Numbered from the stretch's first letter, positions 22,200 to 34,004 are shown. The stretch is 64,000 nucleotides of DNA from Forficula auricularia (GCA_024734495.1 JALMQS010000225.1:19296573-19360572); one strand, 5' to 3'. Translations and numbers: made by a program. Notes: a model not told the origin generated them from the sequence alone.

Positions 22200-22660
22200 C
22201 TCAAGAAATTTCGAGAAATGAGTCTCTTATTTTATTCGAAAAAATTGGATAATTAATATTATAAATTGGTTAAAATGAAAAATTATATTGAAATTTTAAT
22301 ATATGTTTAATTAAAAAACTCAAAAATATTTTATTAACTTAGAAACGTTAATTTTCAGGCTCATCATCAAGGCTCAGCTCTCTAAATGAGCTTACAAAAA
22401 ATTTGAAATGGTAAAATAATTAAATTAAATCCATATTTTTTGAATTGAAAAAAGTATAATTTAATTACAAGTATTTGAGGCTGAATTCAATTGAAAATAT
22501 ATTAGAGAAATTTCGAGAAACTGATTTTCCAAATTTACCTATGAAATTATTTCGAATTAAATGAATTTCGAATGGAAAATACATTATAGAAATTTCGAGA
22601 AATGAGTCCCTTATTTTATTCGAAAAAGTTGGAAAATTAGTATTATAAATTTCTATTTAT
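22200..22660. repeat. direct repeat pair in AT-rich DNA
   Basis: A block of about 65 bp beginning GAAATTTCGAGAAATGAGTC, then CTTATTTTATTCGAAAAA, occurs near 22207 and again near 22592. A shorter GAAATTTCGAGAAA word occurs between them near 22507. It is an unclassified repeat. Confidence 0.7.
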
Positions 22661-23225
22661 TAAGAATTTTATTAAAATATAAAATAAAGAAATTCTGAGA
22701 AGCGAAATTGGGTCAATTAAAGAATCAATTTGACTCTACCAAGGGAAGGCTTAAAGTGCATAGCGCGTAAAGTAACCGATTGGAAGCTCTAATAAGAATC
22801 TCCAAAAACGTTCCAATTTATCTTCTATTCAAAGAAAAATGATATATATTAAATAAAATATTAAAAAACATTCAAAATCCCTATACATATTATAATACAA
22901 ATGGACAAGAAAAACAATAATTTTATATTAATATATAATACAAAGTATTAAATATAATGAAAAATTTCAAAATAGAAGTCAAAATATCTATAGAAAATTT
23001 ATTATACCAATAAAATATCAAAAAAAAAAAAAATATTCAAAAAAAATTTTAAAAATCAAAAGAAAAGAAAATGTAAATAATAAAATTTAGTATAGGATAA
23101 ATTCGAAGATTGGAAAATTGCTCGTTGTGCATTCCAATCAGAATATACCTTATTAAAAATGCATCAGTTTCATTCGAAACACTTTTAATGATATAAAAGG
23201 GTATAAATAATAAATTGAAACTTAC
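22661..23225. other. AT-rich, no gene seen
   Basis: Contains low-complexity A/T tracts only. Confidence 0.4.
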
Positions 23226-23300
23226 ATCATGGAGGAGATGTCATGACGATTACACTATGATACCACTTCCTGGTTCAAATGCTCACGGATCAGCTGATGG
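23226..23300 (-). ncRNA. candidate 75-nt exon
   Basis: On the minus strand TTTTATTTTTCAG precedes CCATCAGCTGATCCG and CATGAT|GTAAGTTTC follows. Both borders are near consensus. All three frames contain stops. The segment is GC-richer than its flanks. Confidence 0.45.
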
Positions 23301-23469
23301 CTGAAAAATAAAATCAAGATTAATAAATCAAATAAATAATGAATATATATTTTCTGCCTTCAGAGCAGGTGGTCGAAAATCCCCTAATTTTGCATGAAAA
23401 TGCACATATATTGGAATATTTCGAAAATACAAATTGAAAATATCATTATAAATATTTATCTACTTGTAA

Positions 23470-23745
23470 TATAATAGATAGTACCTGGAGGCACCGAGCG
23501 ATGCTCGGTAACTTCTTCCTTCAGTTAAAAGCTTTATTTTAATATTATTTTTAAATTAATTTAAAATTCTGATAAAAAGGTCGTTTTTTATTTGAGAGCC
23601 GTTTTCAAATTAAAAAAAAATACAAAAACATATAATATTCGCCCATAGTACCACCCCCCCAACTCTACCCCGCTCGACCCCACCCCCGAAACCTCACCCT
23701 ACCCCGGAACACCCACCACTGCACCCCACCTCCTGCACCTGTTTT
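23470..23745. repeat. hairpin plus C-rich low-complexity tract
   Basis: A perfect 7-bp hairpin ACCGAGC-GAT-GCTCGGT lies at about 23494-23510, with AACTTCTTCC after it. A C-rich tract (about 23648-23740, repeated ACCCC/CCCACC words) follows. The hairpin plus C-rich layout suggests a terminal piece of an unidentified transposable element. The C-runs could form i-motif or opposite-strand G-quadruplex structures. Confidence 0.55.
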
Positions 23746-24323
23746 GATTCAACCATATGATTCATTTTTATTCATCCAATTGTTAATAAATAAAACCTAT
23801 CAAAATGTGTTGTTTTTTCAGAAAATTGAGACCTGCTTATGCGAAATATATTTTTAAATAAATTCTTGATTATTTGTTATTCTATTAAATAAATAAAGTT
23901 CATTATAAAAACAATTATAAAACGTTTATTAATATTTCTAACTTTTAGGGAGAACAAAATATGTTAAAATTCACAATCACAATACTTCTTCAAGGCCTTT
24001 GAGAATAAAGGATTTACCCGACCCATTGTCCGCCTGGGTACAAAAGGAAAAGGGAAACCTTTTTTAAAACCCTAAGAATGGAATATGTCTACCTGAGAAT
24101 AATTAATTTGATTACGAAAAAACCCATCAAAAACAATTTTGTCGAAGATGAGACCGTGACAGATCGAATTGTCAACCCAAAAACCCCTAACCCGTGAATT
24201 ACATCAAAATATGTAAAGCCGTTTTCAAAATAGAACTATGATACAAATATATATACAAACAAATAAATAAATATACAATTTTTGCTCGTTTAATAAGAGA
24301 GAGAGAGAGAGATTGTAACTCAC
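23746..24323. other. intergenic or intronic, no gene seen
   Basis: AT-rich with a (GA)n microsatellite at about 24295-24312. No gene seen. Confidence 0.4.
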
Positions 24324-24512
24324 CTGTAATTGGGATTATAAATTTGATAAATCGTCGTTCGGATGCATAAATTCTTTACTATAATTAGACGGAATAATTA
24401 TGATGGACACTCAGGACGCTACTGAACTGGAGGTGGATTGGTGGTGGGCGCTCAGGGGGCCTCGACCTGCCCGAACTTGTATCAGAATGTGTGACGTCAC
24501 AGCCCTATGCAC
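24324..24512 (-). ncRNA. candidate 189-nt exon containing a CRE-like palindrome
   Basis: On the minus strand the acceptor TTCTCTATATAG precedes GTGCATAGGGCTG, and the donor CAATTACAG|GTGAGTTAC is near perfect. Within 20 nt of the acceptor is TGACGTCA (CREB/ATF-type palindrome). The segment is GC-rich at its 5-prime end. Frames have stops. Confidence 0.45.
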
Positions 24513-24624
24513 CTATATAGAGAATAAAATAATTTAATATCAGAAATATATATAATTCACGAACACACACACGCTACTGTAGATATCTAATGAGAGAGAA
24601 AGAGAGCGATATAGAAGTTCTTAC

Positions 24625-24680
24625 CCTCTCACTTGCACTAACGCTCTGATTAGAACTCCTGCTTATACTTTATATTCAAG
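24625..24680 (-). promoter_or_regulatory. possible core promoter and first exon
   Basis: Minus-strand TATAAAG (24674-24668) lies 27 nt upstream of an initiator-like TCAGAG (A at 24647). A donor GAGAGG|GTAAGAAC lies at 24624. GA-rich microsatellite DNA is adjacent. The order TATA, initiator, short first exon, donor is what a minus-strand promoter would show, but each motif alone is common in AT-rich DNA. Confidence 0.3.
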
Positions 24681-25024
24681 GGGCAGAGGACCTATACATA
24701 AAAAATTATTTGGGGCCCGGCCAGCCCCTTCGAAACTCTCCGATTGACACTAAATATAAAACTAACTCAAATCTAAGATAATATGATATGTTTAAAATTT
24801 TATTTAAAATAGCTTTTATTCCAATATGCCTGGCTTGGGCTTTAATAGCTCAAAAAATGAATGCTTAATTTTTCATATAATTAAAAAATAAAATAATTAT
24901 TTCAAGGAAAATATTTTCACGCACATAGACAAAATCACCCGAGGAATGTTCTATTTAAAAAATCTTATTAATATTTATAAAACATTTTCGTTATTATTAA
25001 CAGACAGGAAAGTAAAATTTGAAA
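24681..25024. other. AT-rich, no gene seen
   Basis: No features were recognised. Confidence 0.4.
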
Positions 25025-26080
25025 TGTAAAATAAAATTAATTTTATCGTTTACTTACAATTCACAAAGCAAATAGGTTTTCGATCCATTATATTATATTA
25101 GTGGTTGTTTAGATCTAAAGATGATCCTTATTTGATGGATATTTAATAAAGCAATTTGTAATTTTTAAAATAAAATTTATTTCCAAATAACTCCAACTGC
25201 CTGGCGAAAATGTGACTTTCATTTGAGATGAAAGCTCTCTTTGTTAGCGGCATTGTTAAAGAGGCGCCACCGGCGCTTCGTATTGTTAATCGATTTCAAA
25301 TTCGAATCTTGTTATCAAAAATACATATCGTCGGCTTAGAGTGTAAAGCTGCCAACTCCATTTTTTATCATATATGACATATTAATACCGTTCGAAAGAA
25401 AAAGAAATGCAGCATCGTCCAAGTCAAACTGCTACTTAAAATTACAATCGTAAGTTGTAGAAAAAAATTGTGAAAAATAGTTTTTTTCCATAACAACAAT
25501 ATTAAATTTTGTTTGTTTTTTCTCTGCCCTGTAAAATTTCATTTTTGTGAGTTAGCAGGTTTACACTCTAAGGCGACGATATCTAAATAGCGTGTGCGCA
25601 TGGGAGTATTCAGGAATTTTCTCAAGGGAGGGGGCAGTAAAACCTCAATATATATGTATTTATATAAGTTAAAATTTAGTGAATAAAGTTCTAATTAAAT
25701 ACCTATATATATATTTTTTAATTCAAAAGAAGAAAAATAAATACATTGATTATCTAAAAAGTTAGATTAAAAACAATATTTTCCCTCTTAAAACATTTCA
25801 AAAAAATCAGAGCTTGAAAGTCAGCTTTAGACCCGTGTGGACGGCTTCGAGTGTGGAGCTTTATGCTTAGGACCTCATAAATCAAGGAGACCTCAAAATA
25901 AAAAAGTGTTTTATTTAATTACTATTTGTTTATGTTTTTTTTAATCTAACGTGACTGGGGGCTATATTTTGTCCAAAAATTAACTTTAAATTTCTAAGAA
26001 TTTAAAAGTCAAATCAAAGATCTTATTAGATATATTTTATTTTATGCCGGAAGTCGAACCCCTACCAACCTTCTTTTTTC
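25025..26080 (+). repeat. segmental duplication, copy 2
   Basis: Second copy of 19747-21240 in the same orientation. It contains the 252-bp MITE at 25328, and lacks the fold-back of copy 1. Near 25785-25850 it keeps a stretch (TTAAAACATTTCAAAAAAAT, CAGAGCTTG) also seen at 17565. Confidence 0.88.
25328..25579. mobile_element. TA-flanked MITE with empty-site support
   Basis: Ends TCGTCGGCTTAGAGTGTAAA and complement (about 31 bp with three mismatches) bound a non-coding 252-bp body, and TA flanks both sides (25326-25327, 25580-25581). The paralogous site in copy 1 (near 20081) reads ATACAAATCT where this one is split ATACATA..TATCT, which fits insertion at TA. The terminal TATCGTCG matches the MITE at 10.5 kb. 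Confidence 0.92.
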
Positions 26081-26125
26081 ACAATGCTAGGATACAGCAC
26101 CTAGACTACAGGGTTCGAACCTTCT
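26045..26125 (-). repeat. tRNA-like repeat unit with two B boxes
   Basis: On the minus strand: GGTTCGAACC, then TGTAGTCTAGGTGCTGTATC with a CTAGG..CCTAG hairpin, then GTTGGTAGGGGTTCGACTTC. Related but decayed words occur at 21185 (CCGGAAGTCAGAACCCCTA) and 61075. It resembles a tRNA-derived SINE head. No acceptor stem could be completed. Confidence 0.45.
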
Positions 26126-27339
26126 TGTATTTTAATTTTAGAAAAATCTATTTAATTCTTCGTTTTGAAAATACATAAATTGAATAAATATTTTACCACC
26201 AAAACCGACTTTCTATGATATTTCATTATTGGGTCTGATCCTAGAAATACACATAGATACATTGATATAGGTACAGAAAAACTATTTTCTTCACTTTACA
26301 GACTGTAGATGAAGCAAAAAATGCTGGATGGATATTTATTTATGGATATTTATGAAAACATTTTATAATTTTATTTTATTTATAGAGAAAATCATACAAA
26401 GAAAAAATCTTATTTTCTGCATTTTTTAACCGAAAATTCTAAAATTTAGATGGTCTTGTCACTACTAATTCATAATAATTTTCAGTTTTCTTGTTGGAAA
26501 ATTTTTTAGTTTTAATTTTTTTAACCTATTCCATATTTTGATTCAAATTAAATCTTTAATATTGATTTCCATAAGGCCGTAAAGAGCAGGTACATATACG
26601 AAATTTGGCATAAATGGATCATTGGGTCTAAAACTTATAGTGATAATAATTTTTTTTAATATTGATTTTTTATACTTTATGTAAACGAGTGAAGTTTTAT
26701 TACGAAAATAAATTAAACCGAACCGGTTCGGTGGCATGGAAAATATAACAGCTAGTATAAGTTGATAATAATCTGCATTTTGTAGGTCCAACTGTTAGCA
26801 AAATCATAAAAGATAATAGGATTATAGATATATTTATCTCATTCTTACTTTCCCTTCTCCTTATGATGAATTATAGTTAAAAAAAAAATTAAAAAAACTA
26901 ATTACCTTTATAAAAAAGTGAATTTATAGGCCGTACAAAAATATTGTTAGAAGTGTTGTATTTTATATGACGATTCGGACCCAAGTGTCAAACTACTACT
27001 CCTTTTCAAATGAAATCAAACATACCTAATATCGTAATAACATATTGATTATAGCTATTAAATTATCTTTACTGTAAAGTTAAAATTAAGGCGTATTTCA
27101 TTCATTAACCAGTAGAATTTTATTATCGAGTTTATCATAATTCGCAGGGGGGGGGATCTATGCAAGGGGTTAATAGGGCTTGAGCCCAGGAGCCTGAGGT
27201 ATCAAAGGGCCCATAAAGTAAAGTAAATTATTTTTAAGAGGTACCTACATATTTTTTCTAAATTATTTTATGATGCTATTTATTTTGGAATTAAAAGAGT
27301 AATCATTCGACTCAAACTCCCTAGAATTCAGGGATAAAA
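26126..27339. other. AT-rich intergenic DNA
   Basis: Contains the dispersed word TCTGCATTTTTTAACCGAAA (about 26416) and a G-run near 27147. The minus frame at 26543-26791 has no family features. No gene is supported. Confidence 0.4.
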
Positions 27340-28037
27340 TTTCAATGCTAGGCGTAACTCTAGAGGGTCTGACCTTTCATGAAATGACCATATTTCAACC
27401 ACTGCTAAAGCTGCTGCGCACAAGCTTGGTCTCATATTTAGGTCTAGATGCTGTTATACTCCCAGTCAACTTCTTACACTGTATAAGGCTCAAATTCGTC
27501 CTTGTCTCGAATATGGCTCTCATCTGTGGAGGGGTGCCTCCAAGCCTCTTGCTACACTGGATGCGATTCAGAAGCGAAGCAATTAAACTAATAGGAGACC
27601 CGGCTCTAACCAACTCACTCGACTCCCTGGCTCACTGAAGAACCGTTTCTGCCCTTTCCCTGTACTACAGATACTATCACGGTGTCTGTTCAGTCGAGCT
27701 GAAATCATTTATTCCTCCTAAAGCCCTCTTTGCGAGAAACACGCGGTTTTCGAACGCTCAGCACCCCTTCGATGTCAAATTGGATAAAAGTCGAACAAGC
27801 GCTTTCGGCAACTCTTTTATCCCTATGACCTCCAGAGACTGGAACTCGCTCCCTGACACCATCTTTCCCGCTACTTATAGCCTTCAGCTATTTAAGACCC
27901 GTATCCACAGATACCTTCGACCCCCGCCCAGCCCATAAAATTATTTCTTCTTCTTTTCACGATGGAGGGGCCAACCCTGGCCTTTAGGGGTTGCACCTTT
28001 TTGGTGTAATTCCTTCTCTCATCATTTTCATAAAAAA
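27340..28037 (+). mobile_element. 5-prime-truncated LINE (jockey/CR1-like)
   Basis: Only the end of the reverse transcriptase ORF, the 3-prime UTR (CACGATGGAGGGGCC.. GGCCTTTAGGGGTTGCACC.. TTGGTGTAATTCC) and an A-rich tail are kept. It is the longest copy of this family in the window and the reference for fragments at 1.2, 4.8, 7.0, 21.9 and 50 kb. Confidence 0.85.
27346..27938 (+). pseudogene. decayed non-LTR reverse transcriptase, C-terminal part
   Basis: Readable blocks in order are LGVTLEG..LTFHE (post-catalytic RT region), KAAAHKLGLIFRSRCCYTP, LLTLYKAQIRPCLEYGSHLW, KLIGDPALTNSLDSLAH, a TGA where CGA is expected, then LFARNTRFSNAQHPFDV, NSFIPMTSRDWNSLPDTIFP and LFKTRIHRYLR before a TAA at 27936. 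This order (thumb-like RLKxGxxxxW region and a SFIP..WNSLP tail) is typical of jockey/CR1-group LINE ORF2 ends. At least two frameshifts and one internal stop break it. The catalytic palm is missing, so it is inactive. Clade assignment is by memory of motifs only. Confidence 0.85.
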
Positions 28038-29640
28038 AATTATTTTTTTATTTGTTATTTTATTTTACTGCATCCTTAATTTTTCAAGAATGGGCCTCTA
28101 ATATACTCCAGCCCAGTGGCCCCAAGAATCTAGATCCACCTCGAGTAAAATTTTCATGTTGTGCATAATAATTTCGTCTCTAAAGTCAAGTCAAATACCC
28201 ATTATGCATGCTTTGTACTTGGATTAGACTCCCGACTAGGCGAACCCTTCTGGCAAGTGTAATAATATTTTGGATTGGGACTATAAATTCTCTTCAGTAT
28301 AAAATATACCTATCTGTTCAAAATAACTATTGAGATGAATGTTAATCAAGACGTTCGAATTCTCTTGTACGTAATAGAATATCAAACAAATACAGAGATA
28401 TAAAAGTAAAAACTTTTTCAACACTCAGGAAACTGTTCACAATTCTAATGTTTTGGGAATTTTTTCTGTGATCGATTTGGTTTAGTAAAAATTGGGATAG
28501 AGTACACAAATGTTTAATGACGATACGAACAAAACTTTTAGAAGATTTTGGAATTTAATAATATTCCCTGAATCTATGAAAAAACTGTGAGTGAAAATTA
28601 TGAGTTAAAATGTATTTTTAGAAATTTTAATTTGTAAAAGTGAAGGACAGAAGGAAGTTGGGGAATTCCAGAATTAAGATATAAAACTATTTTTTTTACG
28701 AATTTATAAATATGATTTATGAGAAATATCCAGATAGTTAATTTATGGAGTAGATATAATAAAAATATATTCTTTATATTTTTCTAGAAACCACAGTATA
28801 AGTTGATATGTTTCAATCAATAATCCAATCTGATCGCCAGAAGGCAATTTAGACATCTAGAAAAAATGATTATTTTATACATTTATATATTATATTACCA
28901 ATTTATTATATAACATTCCAAACTAATAATATGTATAATTTATGTTTATTACTATATATTACCCAACTAAAATGAGTGAATAGTTTATATATATATATTA
29001 CTGGAAGAATTTTAATTTGATAATTTTTTACTTGATATTAATTTTATTTGATTACAAAGAAAGGAATAATCAAACATTACGTCTTCTGTTTGATATCAAT
29101 AAGTAATATACTATGTATATATTTTATATACAGGGTGTTCCACAGAACTCGTTCATTAAAAGTTTTCATGGAAGGAGTCGAGAGAAAATTTTGAACTTTG
29201 ACATATTTATGTTTTGGAATATGCTCTTTTTAAATAAATTATTAACAACTTTTGGACACTTTCTGCTTTGCCGCAATTGCTATCAACTTTCTTATTTTCT
29301 ATGGAACCCCCCAAATATTTTTGCATCATTAGAATAAGTGTTAAAAACTAAGATGATTTTGTATAATTTAAAAATTTGTATTATAATATATAAAATAGAT
29401 TCGATGTCGGTTTTTTAATACTATCCATTAGGTAGGTATTTTTTCATATACAACTCTTACGGTTTTGATAAGGAAAAAAATTGAGAGATTATTTTTTCAA
29501 TCAAAAACTGCTATTGAATTGAATTAGACAGAGATGAAGGCAAAACCTTCGAACGAAATTATCAAATTAATATAATATTTCTACATATAGAAGGTAGGTT
29601 TCCAGAAAAATTTTTCACTGAACACAATTTTTTTCAATCA
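28038..29640. other. AT-rich intergenic DNA
   Basis: At about 29130 ACAGGGTGTTCCACA, a word often found at ends of insect DNA transposons, occurs without a partner. The 74-codon frame at 29113-29337 overlaps it and is unlikely to be real. Nothing else was recognised. Confidence 0.4.
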
Positions 29641-30265
29641 ATATTTTTTTTAATAAATCAGGTAAGAATTATAGGTGAGATAAGTTCGGCCAAGTGCGCG
29701 CGGGTTTTTCAATAGTACATTTTTGAATGAAGCTGTAGCCCTTATTATCAATTATTTGAATTTAAAATTTTAAATGTAAAGACTTTAAACATTGTTCTTC
29801 ATGGTTCGAAAAATAAAAATATGAAAGTATAAATGGAATAACGATTATTAAACATTTTCGTTAGGGGTGTACCGGGCGCGCACTTCCCCGGCAAAGTGGG
29901 GTAAGTGCGAGTTCGCCTCAGATCCCCCTGATACTATTATGTTTTTACGGGTGGGGTACATGCGTAGAATCAGCATTTCATCCTGAAAATAATTCTCTAA
30001 AAATTTTTAAATTTGATGCACGGATAAGCTTAAAACGAACTTTTGGAAAGGACATTAGCTGACCATACGCTTTGCACTATTGTTTGGCCAACCAAGGAAA
30101 TTAAAAAAAATAGACTTGTTTCTTTTTTTTTATTGTATTCAAGCATAGTTAAAAACATTAGATGGTGGATTCTAAGTATCAATCTCAGCTCAAACACGCA
30201 TTTACCCCACAGACAAAAAACGTCGGGGCAAGTGCGAGCCCACCTCTCAAATTAAAGCAGAATGA
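29641..30265. repeat. GC-rich direct-repeat words (GTAAGTGCGAG type)
   Basis: GGGGTAAGTGCGAGTTCGCCT (20 of 21 nt shown elsewhere as GGGGCAAGTGCGAGCCCACC) occurs at about 29898 and 30225. Related CCAAGTGCGCGCGGG and GGGCGCGCACTTCCCCGG words lie at 29690 and 29874. Repeated GC words in AT-rich DNA suggest a decayed DNA transposon. No paired ends are certain. Confidence 0.45.
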
Positions 30266-31498
30266 GTTTTAGACATAAAAAGGTTTAGACTCGCTAATTT
30301 TAAAACAATTAATGTATAGTAAATCAAAATAATAATAATAATATAAATATGTATAAAGATATGATATAATAAAGAAAAAAAATTTAAACGTAAGCCTATA
30401 AGACAAACGAAAAGTCCTGATATTGAATTAACACGGTTTTTTTATTATTATTATTTGCTCATTTGCTTTAAAAATGTCTAAAAAGTGAAGAAAAGTCTTT
30501 TTCTGTCTGTGTGTCTGTCTGTGATAGCCATGATAATTCAAGAAAAAACTTCTAGTTCAAAAATCTAGAAAATATATTATATTTTTGTGGGTCTACATTT
30601 ATATATTTATACATGGTATTGTTTCAGCTAGGTTATTTCGGGTAGCCGCATGAATCTTCCCTTGGATATATCCTTAATCAAGACTTATTTACATTAAGCT
30701 GAAGACGTACTTTTAAATTTATAAATTTCACAAATCTGCTACTCTTGGAAAAAAATAGACTTTTTTAATTCTATCCAAAGAAATGGTTCGTTTACTGCTA
30801 AGAATAATAATTCCTCGCTAATTTCTTTAGCCCTTGATTATAGCAGGGTTCTTATATTATTTGCGATGGTGGTCCTTTCTAAAGACGGCCTAGACCTAGA
30901 TGTGGGTGTGTATATGTGTTGGTCCATCGCGACCCATAGTGTTATGCAACTCGCTACACTTTCCCTGCGGACTAACTCAACAGCCTTGAAACTACAACAC
31001 CTAACATCCCCTTCTCCAGGTGCCATTCACGCGGAAATCAAATGTCCACAATGCATTAATAAGAGTAGAATAAAAGCTAAGAAAAAAAAATACATATCTT
31101 TTTTTCTCCACCTCTCGGACGGTCCCCTATAATATTCATATTCATATAAAGTGAAAGTGTAAAGATCAATTTCGTGAGTTTTGACATGTCGAGAACAATA
31201 TTTGTCTAGCATCAAACAGATATGAATGGGCTCAGGAAATTATAAAAAAATCCCGTCTTAAATGGAAAATTTTATAGTTTTATTAGGTGTGGCTTTTAAA
31301 TAATTAAGTATAGTCTCGAGTAAAAGTTCTCTTATAGCACCGGCTCTCGGTTTTAATTTTTTATAAATGCGTTTACTACTAAAAGCAAATTCAAAAATTT
31401 CAATATCCAGGGGCGAGGCCAGAAAAATATAGAGGAGTAGGCGCTTGAAATGTTACCATCTACCTTTAAAAGATTTTAAACGATGCTTTGTTACTTTG
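30266..31498. other. intergenic; unassigned GC-richer island
   Basis: 30840-31130 is GC-richer and open on both strands (88 codons plus, 62 codons minus), but neither translation resembles a family I know. The CTGCTACTCT word at 30738 recurs at 15660 and 60893. Near 31412 CAGGGGCGAGGCCAG and near 31997 CAGGGCCTCACCCCTG form an inverted pair that encloses the mariner remnant and may be ends of another element. Confidence 0.35.
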
Positions 31499-31840
31499 GG
31501 CACGTAAACAATTCGGTAGAAAACATTGGACGTTTCAACAAGAAGACTCGGCACCATCCCATAAAGTCCGTGAAACCCAACGTTTTTTACAAAAAAAAGT
31601 TCCTAGGTTCATTTCTTTATAACAATGGCCACCATATTTCCAGGACATAAACCCAATGGATTTTTCCATATAGTCCATTCTTGAGGCCAAAGTATCAACT
31701 AAAAAATATCAAACGATCAACACCTTATAGAGCTTGCACTTCGTAAAATACCATCAGACCATATTTATGCAGCGTGTGAAGCCTTCCCGGACAGAATCGA
31801 TTATATTATCCGCGCTAAAGGTGGCCACATCGAACAATAA
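31499..31840 (+). pseudogene. mariner-type transposase, C-terminal half, broken
   Basis: Recognisable text is ARKQFGRKHWTFQQEDSAPSH (second catalytic Asp in DSAPSH), VPRFISL, WPPYFQDINPMDFSI (third catalytic Asp region, normally PYSPDLNPMD), ILEAKV, and in another frame AACEAFPDRIDYIIRAKGGH ending in TAA at 31838. In-frame stops follow FISL and DFSI, another sits before the last block, and at least one frameshift is present. The N-terminal DNA-binding half is gone. The NPMDFS spelling points to a DD34D/DD37D mariner relative rather than Tc1. Inactive. Confidence 0.88.
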
Positions 31841-33440
31841 CATATTTTTCTTAAAATTTGAAATGGTTTTACGATGTACTAAAATTTTTTAATAAAAAAA
31901 TAAAAATTGACAAAATTACATCATTTTTAATTGGTAACACTTCGAGCGCCGACCCCTTATATACCTAGATGAGATTTGAGGTAATTATATATTTTCAGGG
32001 CCTCACCCCTGATTCCCAAGACAACTTTATATGAAAAGAAGTCTCTTTATAAAATATCTTTGTCCCTCAATAAAATTTCATCTAACCACTTTCTAATATT
32101 GATAAATTTATTCAAAAATGAAAAATAAAAATTTTCGGGAGATAATCGAAAAAAGAAAAATTTCGAAAAACAAAAAATTGAATAAAGTTAATGAAAAAAG
32201 TGAAAACTCGGTATGCTCTCTGAAAAATTTGGAGATTTTGAAATTATTTCACCAATGAACAGAGCAAGACCTAGAAGACAGAAACTTTAGCACAAATATG
32301 CAGCTTATTAATTACAAACTTTACTGTCAAATGATAAATATAGATACAATCGTTAAACTGTTTCCCATATAAAGATACTGATTTACTCTAATTTTTAGTA
32401 TTTTCCATCTGAATATACGTTGAAGCTAGAAAGCTCAAAATTGAATCAGCTTTTAATTTTGATAATAAACTTTCTATAATCTTTTTTTCTTGAGTTATTG
32501 TGGCGATCGGAATATTGAAAATAGGCAAAAAATCTTCTTTTTCTCTATCTTTAGATATTTCTAAACAATAAATAGTGATATTTCAATTAGCTCTGCCGTG
32601 TTATCTCACATTTAAAAACGATCACAGGTGAAGTAGTCGATACGTCTATTTGTTAGTGTTTTAGTGAATATAAACAGTGTGTAATGTGGTTTACAGGAAA
32701 AAGTTCTAAGAAAAAAAATCAAATAAGAAAAAAAATTTCTTTAAATAATAAATCGATTTTTTTCTATTTTCGAAAAAGACGAAAATTCTGAAGCTAGAAA
32801 GACTAAAAGGTAGTGAGTTTTTCATAATAGAAATAGAAACATTTTTGCATCTGAACAAATATTTACAAACTTCTAATGAAGTTTGTAAAATGATTTTTCT
32901 TTTCGGTTTAAACAAATCTAAACAGTAAACAGTAATAAAAATGAAAATTTTTGACTAAATTAAAATAATCAAGTAAAATGAATATCGAATATAGTAGCTA
33001 AAATCTCAGTAATATAAGCTATTATTTTATTAAATATTTAAATTTTATTCTTATGTGAAGAAGATATTAAATGTCAATTAAAAACACTATTCAAATATAT
33101 CTTTATTATAATGAATATTTAATTTGTAAAAAATATATTAAAAATGTCAATGCCAAACAATTCTTATTGGTACATTTGATTTGAAAAATTCAACCTTCAG
33201 AATTAGACTGTAATTAAAAATATTGAAAAATAGAAGGTTTTTAAATATTTAGTAGTCGATTTCCTAAATGATTTTGAAGGGTATATGTTTAAAATCAGAT
33301 GTTACGTCCGGAAAGCAAACAAAACTGGATTTTTCATATGGAGATAAGAATGTTTAAGATCATATGGGGGTGGGGGTAGAATTAATATTATAGTTCTTGA
33401 AAAAATCTGAAGAAGAGAAAATTACAAATTTAGGGCACAC
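31841..33440. other. AT-rich intergenic DNA with dispersed repeat similarity
   Basis: 32185-32340 is a diverged relative of 36270-36500 (AAAAAAGTGAAAACTCGGTA, GCTCTCTGAAAAA; later TGCAGCTTATTAATTACA). No gene is supported. The minus frame at 32706-32915 is AT-driven. Confidence 0.4.
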
Positions 33441-34004
33441 CTTAAGGAAGTTCGAGACAGTTTATCTACGAAAAAATCTTTTGTATTTCTGAAGAGTTAC
33501 AGCTTCTGACTACTGAATTTTTCAATAAAAAATTGTTAATAAGTAATGAGGTTAATTTCGAATACAAATCTTTGTTTTGATAATATTTTTCTCATTATAA
33601 AAACATTTATTTAACATAAAAACGATTTCAAGAAACAAAGTTGGAATTCTACAATAGTGCTTTTGTTATATTCTGTTGGATGCAAATACTTTTTATTTTT
33701 TACATTTATGAATATCTAATTAACTAGACTGTCAAATCTATTGAAAAATGTATCATTCGATTCATAAAAGTTGAATTATTGATCTGTATAAATTTGTTGA
33801 AAATGGTATAATTTGTATAGAAGATATAATAGCCCTTTTAAAAGTTCGGTCCATTTACTTCCATGTTAAAAAGATAATTTTCAATAATTTATTTCTCGGT
33901 AATAGGACAGACGATCAAATAAATATTTAATACATCAATGATTCGATAGTAAAAATTTGAGAATTTTCTTATAAAAATGATAAACAATCCCGAACCCCCT
34001 TAAG
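33441..34004. mobile_element. 564-bp inverted-repeat element, uninterrupted copy
   Basis: Ends CTTAAGGAAGTTCGAGACAG and the complement of CTTAAGGGGGTTCGGGATTG form the terminal inverted repeat. The whole body matches, in opposite orientation, the sequence on either side of the LINE at 54.9-60.6 kb (for example AAATGGACCG, ATAAAAACATTTATTTAACA). It therefore defines the uninterrupted form of that target. No transposase frame is present, so it is non-autonomous. Confidence 0.88.

Larger units (their letters stand above)
12194..24674 (-). ncRNA. candidate spliced minus-strand transcription unit
   Basis: Several GC-richer islands here each have a splice acceptor on one side and a donor on the other when read on the minus strand: 24324-24512, 23226-23300, 15398-15470, 14413-14546, 12789-12860 and 12194-12265, with weaker ones at 15624-15658 and ending at 12347. 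A promoter-like segment lies at 24625-24674. Most islands are closed in all three frames, so a long non-coding RNA fits better than a protein gene. Two islands (12.2 and 15.4 kb) are paralogous. Linking these exons into one transcript is inference. They could be separate transcripts or chance splice-like borders. Confidence 0.3.

Noticed and set aside
30838..31132. Overlapping 62- and 88-codon frames on opposite strands
   Set aside because: Neither translation resembles a protein family. The GC-rich patch simply lacks AT-rich stop codons.
31412..32012. Inverted CAGGGGCGAGGCC / GGCCTCACCCCTG pair as a complete transposon
   Set aside because: Suggestive ends, but the flanks show no target duplication and the interior is mariner debris, so the unit is not established.
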